DNA of 64,000 nucleotides from positions 186,001 to 250,000 of the forward strand of contig JOKI01000004.1 in assembly GCA_000722615.1 (NCBI GenBank), written 5' to 3'. The first letter of the stretch is position 1. Every line of letters starts with the position of its first letter. Positions 8,213 to 15,945 of the stretch are shown piece by piece. The position numbers were made by a program, and so were the translations under genes. The stretch comes from Pseudorhizobium pelagicum (lineage in GTDB: Bacteria; Pseudomonadota; Alphaproteobacteria; Rhizobiales; Rhizobiaceae). The notes beneath the pieces were generated by a model. The model was not told where the DNA came from. It made no database searches and saw only the letters and a program-made list of their open reading frames with translations.

Positions 8213-8710
8213 TCAATCGTCCGTCGGAATATGGGTATCGACACCAGCGAGCCGGAGGTTGTTGATCACCTGGCGGATGCCCTTGGTCTGGCGGGCGGTT
8301 GCTGTGATGCGGTGCGAAAGGTCGGCGTCGTCGACGATGCCCTCGATCGTCACCGTTCCGTCCTGCACATGGACGTCGATGCTGTCCATCGGCACGTCGC
8401 CCAGATTGTCCAGCGCTTCCGTCACGCGTTCCTCGATGTCGTCCGATGCGACAAAGCCGTCCGTGCCGGGCAGGACGCTGTCGGGCGTGCGCTCCTCGAA
8501 GCCTTCCTTGTCGACATTGTCGACGTGATAGCCGCGGTTGCGCTCGCGGTCGAAATTGGCGTTCGGATCGCCATAGGCGGCATTGCCCACGGGCTTGGCG
8601 GCGGCACCGGCCGCGTCGGCGTAAGGCCAGCCGTCATCGATGTTGCGGGTGTCGTAGTCGCGGTAGTCTTCCTCGCGGGTCGTGTCGCCGGGGATTTTCT
8701 TGGTCGTCAT
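8213..8710 (-). CDS. BON-domain protein
   Basis: 165 residues, acidic, without a signal peptide. The first 90 residues are low in hydrophobics and rich in Asp, Arg and Tyr (EEDYRDYDTRNIDDG). Residues about 92-156 form a BON domain with the typical SIDVHVQDGTVTIEGIVDD and RQTKGIRQVINNL segments. BON domains bind lipids or bridge proteins and are common in stress-induced envelope proteins. AAGGAGA lies 7 bases before the ATG; the longer upstream frame crosses the deformylase-like gene and is rejected. A sequence resembling an EcfG (general stress sigma) promoter lies 32-56 bases upstream. Confidence 0.85.
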   Translation of the reverse strand: MTTKKIPGDTTREEDYRDYDTRNIDDGWPYADAAGAAAKPVGNAAYGDPNANFDRERNRGYHVDNVDKEGFEERTPDSVLPGTDGFVASDDIEERVTEALDNLGDVPMDSIDVHVQDGTVTIEGIVDDADLSHRITATARQTKGIRQVINNLRLAGVDTHIPTDD

Positions 8711-8741
8711 CACGGTCTCCTTTCGGACGTTTCGGTTTCCT

Positions 8742-8766
8742 AACGTCCGGCGGGAGGAATGGTTCG
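8742..8766 (-). promoter_or_regulatory. EcfG-like general-stress promoter of the BON gene
   Basis: On the minus strand CGAAC, 16 bases, then CGTT. Alphaproteobacterial EcfG/RpoE2 promoters read GGAAC-N16/17-CGTT, so only the first base differs. The predicted start point leaves a 25-base leader to the BON ATG. Confidence 0.45.
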
Positions 8767-8772
8767 AGACGA

Positions 8773-9267
8773 TCAGCCGGCTGACTGCTTCTGCCAGCGG
8801 CGGATCAGCCTCTCTCGTTTCAGTCGCGACAGGCGCTTCAGCCAGAAGATGCCGTCCAGCTGGTCGATCTCGTGCTGCATGCAGACGGCATGGAAGCCGC
8901 CGACATCCTCTTCGTGGACGGCGCCGTCGAGATCCTGGTAGCGGAGGCGGATGGTTGCGGGTCGCTCCACCTCTTCCGTTGCCCCCGGCATAGAGACGCT
9001 CCCTTCCGTGTGGCGGGCGGTCTGCTGCGACGCGGAGAGGATCTGCGGGTTCACATAGGTCCGCGGCTTTTCTTCCGGCAGCTCCAGCACCACGAGCCTT
9101 TGCGGCACGCCGATATGCGGAGCGGTGATGCCGACGCCCGGCGCGGCCCGCATCGCCTGCAGCAGGTCGTCGGCGAGTTGCCGGAGGGCGGGGTCGAAGG
9201 ACGTCACCGGCTCTGCCGGCTGAGACAGGCGAGAATCGGGATATCGGAGGATGAGACGTATGGCCAT
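8773..9267 (-). CDS. Peptide-deformylase-like protein with altered active-site motifs
   Basis: 164 residues, full length for peptide deformylase and recognisable along its length. All three catalytic motifs deviate. Motif 1 is GVGITAPHIG (His51 where the family has Gln). Motif 2 is EGSVSMPG (Ser90 in place of the metal-ligand Cys). Motif 3 is QHEIDQLDG (Gln136 in place of the second metal-ligand His; His132 and catalytic Glu133 remain). With two of three metal ligands gone it is unlikely to deformylate methionine; it may bind peptides or act otherwise. It is not next to fmt, the usual partner of true def. The reading frame is intact, which argues against simple decay. Confidence 0.88.
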   Translation of the reverse strand: MAIRLILRYPDSRLSQPAEPVTSFDPALRQLADDLLQAMRAAPGVGITAPHIGVPQRLVVLELPEEKPRTYVNPQILSASQQTARHTEGSVSMPGATEEVERPATIRLRYQDLDGAVHEEDVGGFHAVCMQHEIDQLDGIFWLKRLSRLKRERLIRRWQKQSAG

Positions 9268-9467
9268 GGCTGCCTCTGCTGCACTTTGCGGGTTTCATAC
9301 GCCGGCATCGCTCGGCCCTCAACCATCTGCGGCACAGGTGCTGGACCGGCACCGGCATTTCGTCTAGCAGGAGCCGGTGCGGGCAGCTGGCGCACCTCTA
9401 TCCGGTTGTTGACATTACGGTTCCGGCGGCCATTCTCAGGCCTGTGCGGATCAGGCGGGGGCGGCAG

Positions 9468-10883
9468 ATGAGTGACATCGACAACGAAGACCGCGCTCGC
9501 AACCGCAACGACGACGCCACCCACGATATCTATGCCGAAAACGGATCGGTGCGGGCCGATTTCCTGGCGCTCGTCGGCGCGGCGATCGCCGACAGGGACG
9601 TGCTTTTCCTGCGCCAGCATGTCGTGCGCCTGCACGAATCGGAGCTCGGCCATCTTCTGGAAGCCATCCAGCCCGACCAGCGCATGGCGCTGATCAGGCT
9701 GCTTGGCGCCGACTTCGACCTGACGGCGCTCACCGAGGTCGACGAGGCGATCCGCCTCGAGATCGTCGAGCAGATGCCGAATGCGCAGATCGCGGCGGCG
9801 ATCGGCGAGCTTGATTCCGACGATGCGGTCTACATCCTCGAGGACCTCAACAAGGAGGACCAGGAGGAGATCCTGGCGCAGCTGCCCTTCACGGAGCGGG
9901 TGCGGCTTCGTCGGGCGCTCGACTACCCGGAGCAGTCGGCCGGTCGGCGCATGCAGACGGAGTTTGTCGCGGTGCCGCCGTTCTGGACGATCGGGCAGAC
10001 GATCGACTACATGCGCGAGGAGGAGGAGCTTCCCGAGAGCTTCACCCAGATCTTCGTCATCGATCCCACCTTCAAGCTGCTCGGCATCGTCGATCTGGAC
10101 CGTATCCTGCGCACCAAGCGCCTGGTCCGGATCGAGAGCATCATGCGCGAGACGAACTATCCGATCCCGGCTGAAATGGACCAGGAAGACGCCGCGCAGA
10201 TCTTCGAGCAGTACGACCTTCTGTCTGCCGCCGTTGTCGACGACAACGGCCGCCTCGTCGGCGTGCTGACGATCGACGACGTGGTCGACGTGATCCAGGA
10301 AGAGGCGGAAGAGGATTTCATGCGCCTCGGCGGCGTCGGTGACGAGGAACTGTCCGATTCGCTCATAGACACCTCTCGTTCGCGCGTGCCCTGGCTGATG
10401 GTGAACCTCGTCACCGCCTTCATGGCCGCCTCGGTGATCGGCCTTTTCGAAGGAACCATCCAGGAGATCGTGGCGCTTGCCGTGCTGATGCCGATCGTCG
10501 CCGGCATGGGCGGCAATGCCGGATCCCAGACGATGACGGTGACGGTGCGCGCGCTTGCCACCCGCAACCTCGATATCCACAACGCCTGGCGCGTCATCCG
10601 GCGCGAGGCGGGCGTCGGCCTGATCAACGGTTTGTTCTTCGGCATCGTGGTGGGCGTGGTTTCCGGCTTCTGGTTCGAGGACGCAAATCTCGGCTTCGTC
10701 ATCTCCGCCGCCATGATCATCAACATGTTTGCCGCTGCCGTGGCAGGGATCGCCATTCCCATGGTGCTGGACCGGACGGGTGCGGACCCGGCCGTGTCTT
10801 CCGCGGTCTTCGTCACCGCCATCACCGATATTGCCGGTTTCTTCAGCTTCCTGGGGCTGGCGACCTGGTGGCTCCTGCGGTGA
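9468..10883 (+). CDS. mgtE: MgtE-family magnesium transporter
   Basis: Inner-membrane Mg2+ channel of about 471 residues. Order: an acidic N domain (about 20-150) with superhelical repeats ending in LDSDDAVYILEDL; two CBS domains (about 155-275, e.g. AAVVDDNGRLVGVLTIDDVVD); and five C-terminal transmembrane helices starting near VPWLMVNLVTAF. The pore signature MPIVAGMGGNAGSQ is at residues 341-354. The cytosolic domains act as an Mg2+ sensor that closes the pore. I start at the ATG of MSDIDNEDR, eight codons inside the longest frame. No Mg2+ riboswitch is visible upstream. Confidence 0.94.
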   Translation: MSDIDNEDRARNRNDDATHDIYAENGSVRADFLALVGAAIADRDVLFLRQHVVRLHESELGHLLEAIQPDQRMALIRLLGADFDLTALTEVDEAIRLEIVEQMPNAQIAAAIGELDSDDAVYILEDLNKEDQEEILAQLPFTERVRLRRALDYPEQSAGRRMQTEFVAVPPFWTIGQTIDYMREEEELPESFTQIFVIDPTFKLLGIVDLDRILRTKRLVRIESIMRETNYPIPAEMDQEDAAQIFEQYDLLSAAVVDDNGRLVGVLTIDDVVDVIQEEAEEDFMRLGGVGDEELSDSLIDTSRSRVPWLMVNLVTAFMAASVIGLFEGTIQEIVALAVLMPIVAGMGGNAGSQTMTVTVRALATRNLDIHNAWRVIRREAGVGLINGLFFGIVVGVVSGFWFEDANLGFVISAAMIINMFAAAVAGIAIPMVLDRTGADPAVSSAVFVTAITDIAGFFSFLGLATWWLLR

Positions 10884-10894
10884 GGGTGCGTCAA

Positions 10895-10920
10895 AATTGA
10901 CTGTTACGTAAAAGTCAATT
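10895..10920. promoter_or_regulatory. 26-bp operator dyad upstream of the MerR gene
   Basis: Inverted arms AATTGAC and GTCAATT flank a centre TTACGTAA. All elements are symmetric about 10907.5, so 12 of 13 base pairs match. The position 24 bases before the MerR start fits MerR-type binding within a promoter and autoregulation. The TTGAC/ACGT core resembles operators of LiuR-type MerR regulators of acyl-CoA catabolism (from memory of the family). Confidence 0.75.
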
Positions 10921-10943
10921 ATTCTGACCGGCCAGTACAGGGA

Positions 10944-11336
10944 ATGGCCGTGAACAAATATTATACGATAACGGAGCTGACGCGGGAATTCGGTGTCTCG
11001 ACCCGCACGCTGCGTTTCTATGAGGACGAGGGCCTTATCCAGCCCGAGCGACGCGGTCGCACCCGACTGTTCCGCTCTGCCGACCGCCGTCTCCTGCAGG
11101 AGATCCTGCGTGGCCGGCGCATCGGCTTCACGATCGCCGAAATTCGCGAAATCATCAAGGTTTACAAGGAACCCCCGGGTGAACTCGGGCAGCTGAAGCT
11201 GATGATGAACCGCATCGACGAGAAGCGCAACGAGCTGCGCCAGAAGCGCAAGGACATTGAAGAGACCCTCGAGGAACTCGACAATGCCGAAGAGGCCTGC
11301 CTGACGCGGCTGGCGGAGATCGGCGTCAGCACCTGA
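10944..11336 (+). CDS. MerR-family transcriptional regulator, LiuR-like
   Basis: 130 residues. An N-terminal winged helix (YTITELTREFGVSTRTLRFY, then EDEGLIQPERRGRTRLF) carries the MerR DNA-binding signature. A second segment, RLLQEILRGRRIGFTIAEIREII, and a C-terminal coiled coil (about 88-125) form the dimer. It lacks the paired metal-binding cysteines of MerR or CueR; only Cys119 is present. The N-terminal sequence is closest, as I recall, to LiuR-type regulators of branched-chain or fatty acid breakdown, but no such catabolic genes lie nearby. A symmetric operator sits just upstream, so autoregulation is likely. The subgroup assignment is inference. Confidence 0.88.
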   Translation: MAVNKYYTITELTREFGVSTRTLRFYEDEGLIQPERRGRTRLFRSADRRLLQEILRGRRIGFTIAEIREIIKVYKEPPGELGQLKLMMNRIDEKRNELRQKRKDIEETLEELDNAEEACLTRLAEIGVST

Positions 11337-11345
11337 CCGGCGTCG

Positions 11346-12335
11346 CTACTGGTTCAGCATCGAGCATTCCTGCGCCAGGGCTATAACCCTTTCATCCGTT
11401 TGCGGATTGATGCTACCCTCCTGCATCGGCGTGATCAGCGACTGTGCCTGGAGCCCGTCTGCGGTGCAGCTGCAGAAGCTCCGGCAGAGCGCCTCACCGT
11501 TCCCGCTCCCGACGCAGCCGCTCTCGCAGGCGCGCATGTAGCTCTCGCGCGGGTCTGCCTGTGGCGGCGGGACCGCGATCGACAGGAGGTAGACGATCGC
11601 GATCAGCACCGGCTGGTGGAGGAGATAGATCAACAGGCTGTGCCGTCCGGCGCGCGTCAGCAGGTTTGGCCGTGCCTGGACCCGGCTGAGGGTCGTCAGC
11701 CACTGGCGCCGGATCGCAAGGCGGGCGACGAAGACGCCGGCCAGGAGGGCGGCCAGCCACGGAAAGAGCGGCACGAAGTCGTTGGACCGCGGTGGCGTCT
11801 GGGCGAACCCGAGCCATGCCAGATACTTCGGATCGAAGACTGCCGAGCGCAGGCTTCCGGGCGCGACATACCCATCGATCACCATCAGAGCGACGATCAA
11901 TGCCGCAGCGCCGCCGGAGACGAGCGGTGGAAGGCGCACGAAGGCGAGGCCGACGAGGCTTGCGACGGCAATGCCGTGCAGGATGCCGAAGAAGATCCAC
12001 TCGTTGGGCAGCGCGATCAGCGTCGCAATGCTGATTGCCGCCGCGGCCCCGGCAACGATGGCAAACCGCTTCCAGAACGAGCGCCAGCGGATGTTCGGGT
12101 AATGCGCCAGCACGAGACTGATGCCGGCCAGGAAGAGGAAGGAACTGGCGATCAATCGCGCATAGACCTTCCACAGGCCCTGCGTGGCTGTCCCCGGATC
12201 GAGGTAGCTGAAGAATTCGAGATCCCAGGTGAAGTGGTAGGACGCCATCGCCAGCAGCGCCACACCGCGCAGGGTGTCGATCATCAGGATGCGCGGGACG
12301 GCAGGCGAGGGCTTCTGGCTTTCGGCGAGGGTCAA
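11346..12335 (-). CDS. DUF1624/heparan-alpha-glucosaminide acetyltransferase-like membrane protein with Cys-rich tail
   Basis: 329 residues. It starts with ILMIDTLRGVALLAMASYHFTWDLEFF, the N-terminal signature of DUF1624 (HGSNAT-like) membrane acyltransferases, with the conserved Asp20, Arg23 and His33, followed by seven or eight hydrophobic helices. The segment RAGRHSLLIYLLHQPVL near residue 225 is also typical of acyltransferase-3-like proteins. After the last helix there is a 70-residue soluble tail with six cysteines (270, 274, 284, 288, 290, 324). The substrate is unknown, though related proteins acylate envelope glycans. The next gene upstream on the same strand is the DUF599 gene. Confidence 0.85.
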   Translation of the reverse strand: MTLAESQKPSPAVPRILMIDTLRGVALLAMASYHFTWDLEFFSYLDPGTATQGLWKVYARLIASSFLFLAGISLVLAHYPNIRWRSFWKRFAIVAGAAAAISIATLIALPNEWIFFGILHGIAVASLVGLAFVRLPPLVSGGAAALIVALMVIDGYVAPGSLRSAVFDPKYLAWLGFAQTPPRSNDFVPLFPWLAALLAGVFVARLAIRRQWLTTLSRVQARPNLLTRAGRHSLLIYLLHQPVLIAIVYLLSIAVPPPQADPRESYMRACESGCVGSGNGEALCRSFCSCTADGLQAQSLITPMQEGSINPQTDERVIALAQECSMLNQ

Positions 12336-12377
12336 GAGAGACCTTTCAAATGCGGTGTCGGCATGGTGCTACGGCAG

Positions 12378-13076
12378 TCAGGGCGCGCCGGTGTCCATGA
12401 TTGCCTTGCGGGCTTCGGAAAAGAACTGACGCCGCGTCAGGACAAAGATCACGACCACCGTCGCCAGCATGAACATATAGGGCCCGACAAACCAACCGAG
12501 ATAGCCGATCGACAAAAAAATCGTCCGCAGGCCGTCGTTGAAGTGTTTGGCGGCGATCGTGTTCATCTTCACCACCTGATCGGCCGACCGGCGTGCAGCA
12601 ACCATGTCCGACTGAGCGCGATCTACCATCGGCAAGCCGCCGAACAGAATCGTGCAGTAGTTGAAAAGGCGGTAGGACCAGCCGAACTTGAAGAAGGAAT
12701 AGCCGAACAGCATCGTCAGGCCCATGACCTTCAGCTCGAAGACGGTGCGGCCGCCGTAGGCGACGAAGGGCAGGTCCCGAAACATCGCGTCCACCTGATC
12801 CGTCGCACCCAAAAGGGCGAAACAGCCGCCGATCGCGAAAATGGAGGTCGAGGCGAAGAAGGCGGTGCCGTTCTGCAGCCCCGCCATGATCTGCGTGTCG
12901 ATCATCTTCAGGTCGCGTTCGAGCGAGTTGTAGATCCACTGCTTCCGCCGCTCGGCCATGGACCTGTTGAGGCTGGCGCGCGGGAAGAACCGGGCTCCGC
13001 CCCCGGCTGAGATCCAGGAGTAGCCCGCCCAGAGGAGGACAAAGAGACCAAGAGCAATGTAGTCCGCTGCCGTCAT
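12378..13076 (-). CDS. DUF599 family membrane protein
   Basis: 232 residues with about four transmembrane segments (near residues 5-22, 75-95, 112-135 and 195-215). The sequences SLNRSMAERRKQWI and QIMAGLQNGTAFFASTSIFAIGG are typical of DUF599, a family of unknown function common in alphaproteobacteria. It lies 42 bases upstream of the DUF1624 gene on the same strand and may be co-transcribed. No catalytic motif is apparent. Confidence 0.85.
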   Translation of the reverse strand: MTAADYIALGLFVLLWAGYSWISAGGGARFFPRASLNRSMAERRKQWIYNSLERDLKMIDTQIMAGLQNGTAFFASTSIFAIGGCFALLGATDQVDAMFRDLPFVAYGGRTVFELKVMGLTMLFGYSFFKFGWSYRLFNYCTILFGGLPMVDRAQSDMVAARRSADQVVKMNTIAAKHFNDGLRTIFLSIGYLGWFVGPYMFMLATVVVIFVLTRRQFFSEARKAIMDTGAP

Positions 13077-13277
13077 TCGATTCCCCGGTGTTCGTTTGGG
13101 ATTAGGGATATGCGCCTCAACCCGTGAAGCAGCAAGAGGGTGGAAATTAACAGCTATGGCGGAATGGGGGCTGGTCCTCCAGAAGGAATAGGCCTATACG
13201 CACCGCCTCCTGGGGATGCCATGCACGGAGTGAATGGCAGTCCTGTGGTATCGCCTTGCTTCGGCCACGTTTTGCAA

Positions 13278-13306
13278 TTGCGAGATCCAACCGAATTTAA
13301 TATATC
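13278..13306 (+). promoter_or_regulatory. Possible promoter of the 33-residue membrane protein
   Basis: TTGCGA, 17 bases, TATATC, inside an AT-rich patch about 55 bases before the start codon. The spacing is ideal for a housekeeping sigma factor. Seen by eye only. Confidence 0.45.
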
Positions 13307-13361
13307 ATTTACCATGGTCGCCTTTAATGGGACCGCACGATCCAATTCATTCGGAGTCATC

Positions 13362-13463
13362 ATGGAAGAAACCATTCAGAAGTCCTGCTGGGCTGTGACC
13401 TTCAAGGCGCTTGCAGGATTTGCCGGGATTTTGGCACTGGCCTATCTCTTCGGCACCATCTGA
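13362..13463 (+). CDS. Small single-span membrane protein, 33 residues
   Basis: The ATG is preceded by CGGAG six bases upstream and followed by 33 codons: a charged, Cys-containing head (MEETIQKSCW) and one hydrophobic helix (ALAGFAGILALAYLFGTI) that runs to the C-terminus. A longer frame starts at 13140, but its first 74 residues look non-coding and have no ribosome site. The gene is bounded by a plausible promoter and a 12-bp perfect terminator hairpin 29 bases after the stop, so it looks like a stand-alone transcription unit. No known family is recognised; small proteins of this form often modulate larger membrane complexes. Confidence 0.68.
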   Translation: MEETIQKSCWAVTFKALAGFAGILALAYLFGTI

Positions 13464-13491
13464 TTCTTTCACGCAACTAGATCGATTTTGA

Positions 13492-13527
13492 GAAACAGCG
13501 CGGAATTGAACCGCGCTGTTTCTGTTT
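13492..13527 (+). terminator. Intrinsic terminator after the small membrane protein
   Basis: A 12-bp perfect stem, GAAACAGCGCGG / CCGCGCTGTTTC, with a 7-base loop is followed by TGTTT. Confidence 0.85.
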
Positions 13528-13572
13528 GAAGACCCCGATGTCGCCCCGACCACACTCGATGTCGGACTGCCG

Positions 13573-13599
13573 CTATGCCGGCGCGAGGCTCCGGCATAG
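13573..13599 (+). other. 9-bp leader hairpin upstream of sdaA
   Basis: CTATGCCGG and CCGGCATAG pair perfectly around a 9-base loop, 32 bases before the sdaA start. It could be a regulatory leader element or protein-binding site. No T-run follows, so it is not a terminator, and it does not look like a glycine riboswitch. Confidence 0.4.
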
Positions 13600-13631
13600 C
13601 CTCGAACGGTCGCTTCCAGGAGGCTCGCTCC

Positions 13632-15032
13632 ATGTTTCTTTCCGTCCTCGACGTGTTCAAGATCGGCGTCGGCCCCTCGAGTTCCCATACCATGGGACCC
13701 ATGTCGGCGGCGAAGCGCTTCCTGGACCTGATCCTGTCCGACGAGTGGCCGAGGCCGGCAGGCGCACGCGTTGCAGCCCTGAAGGTGAGCCTGCACGGAT
13801 CGCTGGCCTATACCGGCATCGGTCACGGCACCGGCAGGGCGGTGGTCCTGGGCCTGACGGGCGAGGAGCCGCACACCACCGATCCGGACCGGATGGAGGC
13901 CATCATCGCCGAGGTGGAAAGGAGCGGGCAGGTCGCCGCTGCCGGACACCCGCCCTATCTGTTTCAGCCGAAGGATGATCTTGTCTACGACAAGCGCCAG
14001 CCGCTGCCCGGGCATGCCAACGGCATGATGTTCTCCGCCTTCGACGCAAAGGGGCGGCTGCTTCTCAAGCGGATCTTCTATTCGATCGGTGGCGGCTTTG
14101 TCGTCACCGATACCGAGCTTGCGGAGATGCGCACGTCGGCGAACAAAGCGGGCGGACCACGCATCCCCTATCCGTTCGCAACGGCACGTCAGATGCTCGA
14201 CATGGCGCGCAGTTCCGGTCTGACGATCGCACAGATGAAGCGTGCAAACGAAGAGACGCAAATGTCGCCCGCGGATTTGGATGCCGCACTCGACGGCATC
14301 TGGGACGCGATGAACGGCTGCATCGAGCGCGGCCTGCGCGTCGACGGGATCATGCCGGGCGGCCTCAATGTGCGCCGACGGGCGAAGGCGATCCACGAGA
14401 AGCTGAACGAGGAATGGCGGAGCAACCGTCTCAATCCGCTGCTCGCCAATGACTGGCTGAGCGTCTACGCCATGGCCGTCAACGAGGAGAACGCTGCCGG
14501 CGGACGGGTCGTGACAGCGCCGACCAATGGCGCGGCCGGCGTCATTCCGGCGACCGTACGCTACTTTCTGCATTTTCACGAGGATGCGACGCCCGAAGAT
14601 GTGCGCACCTTCCTGCTGACCGCGGCCGCCATCGGCGGCATCATCAAGCACAATGCCTCGATCTCCGGGGCGGAGGTCGGCTGTCAGGGGGAGGTGGGGT
14701 CTGCCGCAGCGATGGCCGCCGCCGGGCTTGCGGCCGTCATGGGCGGCTCCCCCGAGCAGATCGAGAATGCCGCCGAGATCGCGCTCGAGCACCATCTCGG
14801 CATGACCTGCGACCCCGTGGGCGGGCTCGTCCAGGTGCCCTGCATAGAACGGAACGCCCTGGGGGCCGTGAAGGCCGTTACCGCAGCCTCTCTCGCCTTG
14901 AAGGGCGACGGAACGCATTTCGTGCCGCTCGACGCCTGCATCGAGACCATGCGCCAGACCGGCAACGACATGAGCGAGAAGTACAAGGAGACCTCAACCG
15001 GCGGTCTTGCGGTGAATGTGGTGGAATGCTGA
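13632..15032 (+). CDS. sdaA: L-serine ammonia-lyase (serine dehydratase), iron-sulfur type
   Basis: Converts L-serine to pyruvate and ammonia in the cytosol using a catalytic [4Fe-4S] cluster. 466 residues, the single-chain form with beta and alpha regions fused. The N-terminal [10 protein letters not shown] motif is diagnostic; Cys351 ([11 protein letters not shown]), Cys393 (GMTCDPVGG) and Cys404 (VQVPCIERN) are the expected cluster ligands. AGGAGG eight bases before the ATG fixes the start, 19 codons inside the longest frame. It stands alone between terminator-bounded units, with a 9-bp hairpin in its leader. Confidence 0.95.
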   Translation: MFLSVLDVFKIGVGPSSSHTMGPMSAAKRFLDLILSDEWPRPAGARVAALKVSLHGSLAYTGIGHGTGRAVVLGLTGEEPHTTDPDRMEAIIAEVERSGQVAAAGHPPYLFQPKDDLVYDKRQPLPGHANGMMFSAFDAKGRLLLKRIFYSIGGGFVVTDTELAEMRTSANKAGGPRIPYPFATARQMLDMARSSGLTIAQMKRANEETQMSPADLDAALDGIWDAMNGCIERGLRVDGIMPGGLNVRRRAKAIHEKLNEEWRSNRLNPLLANDWLSVYAMAVNEENAAGGRVVTAPTNGAAGVIPATVRYFLHFHEDATPEDVRTFLLTAAAIGGIIKHNASISGAEVGCQGEVGSAAAMAAAGLAAVMGGSPEQIENAAEIALEHHLGMTCDPVGGLVQVPCIERNALGAVKAVTAASLALKGDGTHFVPLDACIETMRQTGNDMSEKYKETSTGGLAVNVVEC

Positions 15033-15097
15033 GCTCCACGGGACCGGTGCGGCATCAGACCTCTTGACCTGAATGGCGGTTAGCGCTCAAACGCGGC

Positions 15098-15535
15098 ATG
15101 GCTCTTCACATGATCAAACTCTGCGTCGGCGCGGACTCGCTGGAGGATCTCCGGGACTGGGTCGGCGAGCGCGCGATGATGGCGATTGCCGCCGGCCTGG
15201 AGCCACACTCGGTGCATACGACCCGGATGATGCCGAAGCGTATCGAGGAGCTTCTCGATGGCGGATCGCTCTATTGGGTGATCAAGGGGCAGGTTCTTGC
15301 CCGGCAGATGCTGCTCGACGTCCGTTCGGTGACGGGGGGCGACGGTATTTCCCGGTGCGAGCTCGTGCTCGGCCCTGAAATCATCGAGACCGCTCCGCAA
15401 CCGAAGCGGCCCTTCCAGGGGTGGCGGTACTACAAGGCGGAAGAAGTGCCTCGGGACCTCATCGGCATGGGCGAAAGTGTCGCTGCGATGCCGGAGGATT
15501 TGCGCCGAGAGCTCGCGGACCTGGGGCTGCTATAG
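15098..15535 (+). CDS. DUF1489 family protein
   Basis: 145-residue cytosolic protein. The opening ALHMIKLCVGADSLEDL and the segments HTTRMMPKR and GSLYWVIKGQVLARQ match DUF1489, a family restricted largely to alphaproteobacteria with no assigned function. It follows sdaA by about 65 bases on the same strand and could be read from the same transcript. No catalytic residues can be named. Confidence 0.85.
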   Translation: MALHMIKLCVGADSLEDLRDWVGERAMMAIAAGLEPHSVHTTRMMPKRIEELLDGGSLYWVIKGQVLARQMLLDVRSVTGGDGISRCELVLGPEIIETAPQPKRPFQGWRYYKAEEVPRDLIGMGESVAAMPEDLRRELADLGLL

Positions 15536-15556
15536 GCGCCCCAGACATTGCTGTTC

Positions 15557-15826
15557 TCAGCTGATCTTCAGCCGCACCGGCAGATGGCCCGCCTGGGATC
15601 TGACATGAATGTGGATCTGGGCGCTGGGCTGCGACTGCCGCCAGGCGCGGGCACCGTGGCTGAGCAACAGCGCCACCAGGTCGCGGGTGCGGCCGCGGGA
15701 CTTGGAGATCCCGGCTCCGGCCAGCCGCATGGCAGCTTCGTGGATGGGATGCAGTGCAACGCCTTTTGCTGGACGTCTGACACCGGACGCGAACGGCGTA
15801 TTCGCGATGTTTTCATAAACAGTCAT
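15557..15826 (-). CDS. Small basic hypothetical protein
   Basis: 89 residues starting MTVYENIANTPFASGVRRPA, with a GAGG ribosome site about 7 bases upstream. The open frame extends 34 codons further, but without a ribosome site. The protein is basic, with a predicted central helix (ISKSRGRTRDLVALLLSHGARAW) and no cysteines beyond those lost with the rejected extension. I do not recognise a family. It converges on the DUF1489 gene with a gap of about 20 bases. Confidence 0.55.
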   Translation of the reverse strand: MTVYENIANTPFASGVRRPAKGVALHPIHEAAMRLAGAGISKSRGRTRDLVALLLSHGARAWRQSQPSAQIHIHVRSQAGHLPVRLKIS

Positions 15827-15945
15827 TTCTGGCCTCGTAAACGCAGTACAATCGAGGTGATACGGGACCTTACTCGTCCCCCGATGCGGCGCCCTACGAG
15901 GACGCCACACCATTTGCTGTCCAGGCATACGGCCTGGGTGAATTC

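Noticed and set aside
8213..9358. A 381-residue frame joining the deformylase-like region to the BON domain
   Set aside because: The N-terminal part is out of frame with the deformylase-like gene and low in plausibility. The BON gene has its own AAGGAGA and ATG.
13140..13463. A 107-residue version of the small membrane protein
   Set aside because: Its first 74 residues look like translated promoter DNA, and there is no ribosome site at the upstream start.
13519..13631. Glycine or serine riboswitch before sdaA
   Set aside because: Only one hairpin is present and the gap is too short for a glycine aptamer.
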